Of a stretch of 64,000 nt of DNA, positions 62,863 to 64,000 are shown one piece after another (position 1 is the stretch's first letter; each line of letters starts with the position of its first letter). The position numbers and the translations under genes were made by a program. The notes under the pieces are model-generated. The model ran no database searches and was not told where the DNA came from. It was given only the letters and a program-made list of their open reading frames with translations. The DNA is from CBDHEY01 sp965262305 (GTDB taxonomy: Bacteria > Pseudomonadota > Gammaproteobacteria > Pseudomonadales > Cellvibrionaceae): contig CBDHEY010000004.1 in the NCBI GenBank assembly GCA_965262305.1, positions 1,116,001 through 1,180,000 on the forward strand. Reading direction: 5' to 3'.

Positions 62863-62980
62863 TAACAAGCCGGTCAATGCACAGCAGCTAAAGCTGCTTG
62901 GACCTCCTCTGCGTCGGCCATTTTGTGCTTTAATAGCACAAAATAACCAACTCCATTCCGGCCCATTACCGGGGCGTTAT
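62863..62980 (+). repeat. attC site 8
   Basis: TAACAA to GCGTTAT, about 118 bases, with an ATTTTGTGC/GCACAAAAT palindrome in the variable loop and AGCAGCTAAAGCTGCT in the left arm. Confidence 0.88.
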
Positions 62981-63007
62981 AGCTACAAGTCGTAAAGGAA
63001 GTTACGA

Positions 63008-63805
63008 ATGTTAAACGAGCTTTTAAAGAAATATGATTTAGATGAGTTTAAGGATGAATTTGAAATTCTCGTTAAGGAATGCTGGGCCGGTGAAGCGTAT
63101 AAAGAAAAACACGTTAAGGGGGAGTCGAAAGTCGGAGGGTTGCCTGACGCACCTGCAGATTTCGATTGGCCGATATTTAAAGGCTTTCCGCTTGAGTTTA
63201 TTTGTCAAATAAAATGCTCAGATGTGGGTCTTGATAACTTTCCCGAGGATGGACTTATCCTATTCTTCGTATGTGATGGTTACTGGACCGACAAAATAGA
63301 AGACAAAGACTATATTCGTGTGATTTATGTTCCAGAGAATTCCAGTCTAATCGAAACTAAACCTCCCTTTATATACAAAAAAAGATTATTCGGGCTGTTA
63401 AAACCAAGGGAAATACCTAAGGTCTTTGATGAGGCCAGATTGAAAATATCCAAAAGTATATCTTTGCCGGACCCTGAATCTTTATCACCAGATTTATCTA
63501 ATAAAATGGATCTAAAAGATGAGTGTGAAGGATATTGTGAAATTAAAGAAGAGATAAGTGGTGAACGTTTTATCCAGATAGGGGGCCATCCCCATCCAGT
63601 ACAATACGACGGTATAGCCGAAAGTGCTGCAAAAGCTTTTGGAATTGGAGAAGCCAAAGATTGGCATATGATTTTAGAGGTGTCATATAGCCCACATACG
63701 AATATGATGTGGGGAGATGGTGGACGAATTCATTTTTTTGCGTATAAATCAGAGATTGAAAATAAATCATTCGATAACGTATGGATGGAATTCCAGTGTC
63801 ATTAA
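63008..63805 (+). CDS. YwqG/DUF1963-like cassette protein
   Basis: 265 residues. SKVGGLPDAPADFDWPIFKGFPLEFICQI near 40, LILFFVCDGYW near 87, IQIGGHPHPVQYD near 193 and MMWGDGGRIHFFAY near 237 follow the DUF1963 (YwqG) pattern. Cytosolic, biochemical role unknown. GGAAG precedes the ATG. Largest intact gene in the visible array. Confidence 0.82.
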   Translation: MLNELLKKYDLDEFKDEFEILVKECWAGEAYKEKHVKGESKVGGLPDAPADFDWPIFKGFPLEFICQIKCSDVGLDNFPEDGLILFFVCDGYWTDKIEDKDYIRVIYVPENSSLIETKPPFIYKKRLFGLLKPREIPKVFDEARLKISKSISLPDPESLSPDLSNKMDLKDECEGYCEIKEEISGERFIQIGGHPHPVQYDGIAESAAKAFGIGEAKDWHMILEVSYSPHTNMMWGDGGRIHFFAYKSEIENKSFDNVWMEFQCH

Positions 63806-63812
63806 CCAGCTA

Positions 63813-63900
63813 TAACAAAACAATCAACCGGACTCCGCTAAGCGTGGTTCGCTTTGCTCACAATACCACACTTAGCTCCGCTCGGTTATTGTGGCGTTAT
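63813..63900 (+). repeat. attC site 9
   Basis: TAACAA to GCGTTAT, about 88 bases, with imperfect repeats around GCTAAGCGTGG and CCACACTTAGC. Confidence 0.88.
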
Positions 63901-63911
63901 GGTTCAATTAG

Positions 63912-64000
63912 ATGAATATTGAAGAATGGAAGAGTAAAACTGATGAAGAAAGGAGTCAGGTGATTTCTAGTTTAGACTCCTTCAATCCGTATTCTGATGA
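63912..64000 (+). CDS. Partial cassette gene at window edge
   Basis: ATG at 63912 opens a frame starting MNIEEWKSKTDEERSQVI that runs off the window. Its distance from attC 9 matches other cassettes. Too short to assign. Confidence 0.5.
   Translation, partial: MNIEEWKSKTDEERSQVISSLDSFNPYSD

Noticed and set aside
58764..63900. Regularly spaced similar repeats suggesting a CRISPR array
   Set aside because: Repeats are 80-135 bases, only similar at their ends, and the spacers hold genes; they fit attC sites.

Overview
The window is about 58 kb of compact, AT-leaning chromosome from a marine-type gammaproteobacterium, followed by about 5 kb of integron gene-cassette array. The rib/nusB/thiL/pgpA order, the serB-fimX-PilZ-epmB/efp/epmA neighbourhood, the P/T-rich linker of a secreted RICIN-CAP protein and a xylose isomerase locus fit a Cellvibrionales-like bacterium (relatives of Saccharophagus, Teredinibacter or Agarilytica). 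That placement is inference from gene order and style, not a database result.

Layout. 1-8.0 kb: riboflavin and thiamine genes (ribE, a ribB with a dead GTP-cyclohydrolase domain, ribH, nusB, then thiL, pgpA, a periplasmic aspartic protease, and a true ribA). A reverse-strand sodium:solute symporter gene splits this cluster. 8.06-16.5 kb: a cobalamin riboswitch heads a vitamin B12 block of TonB receptor, beta-propeller-like lipoprotein, cobO, cobQ and a BtuCDF-type ABC importer. 16.6-19.5 kb: an isolated type VI sheath-like protein that looks like a TssB-TssC fusion, then a glycosyltransferase. 19.8-25.6 kb: xylose block (aldo/keto reductase, GPH-family transporter, glyoxalase, aldose epimerase, xylA). 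25.6-31.7 kb: sulfotransferase, rpsF-rpsR-membrane protein-rplI, dnaB, panC-panD. 32-39.2 kb: secreted CAP protein, a gene-poor stretch of about 1.2 kb, acs, an SlyD-type isomerase, ppnN, an Smr-domain protein.

39.4-44.1 kb is a three-gene module of TonB receptor, YfiR-like periplasmic protein and membrane GGDEF-EAL enzyme, plausibly an envelope-to-c-di-GMP signalling unit. 44.2-58.0 kb: a two-domain OlsF-like acyltransferase, a DUF924 protein, an AhpA/YtjB-like protein divergent from serB, a degenerate FimX-like protein, a PilZ-like protein, the EF-P modification set (epmB, efp, epmA), a serine hydrolase, and the remains of a TonB receptor locus.

58.7-64.0 kb is a cassette array. Nine attC-like sites (each starting TAACAA or TAACC and ending GTTA) alternate with small one-gene cassettes. 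Genes recognisable by family are YwqG/DUF1963-like, DUF5063-like, YcxB-like and VOC-like, plus a lipoprotein, a secreted protein and some unknowns. The first three gene-bearing cassettes from the left are visibly decaying by frameshift. No integrase gene lies at the left end, where the cassette orientation says it should be, so this looks like an integrase-less attC cluster (CALIN) or the distal part of a larger integron.
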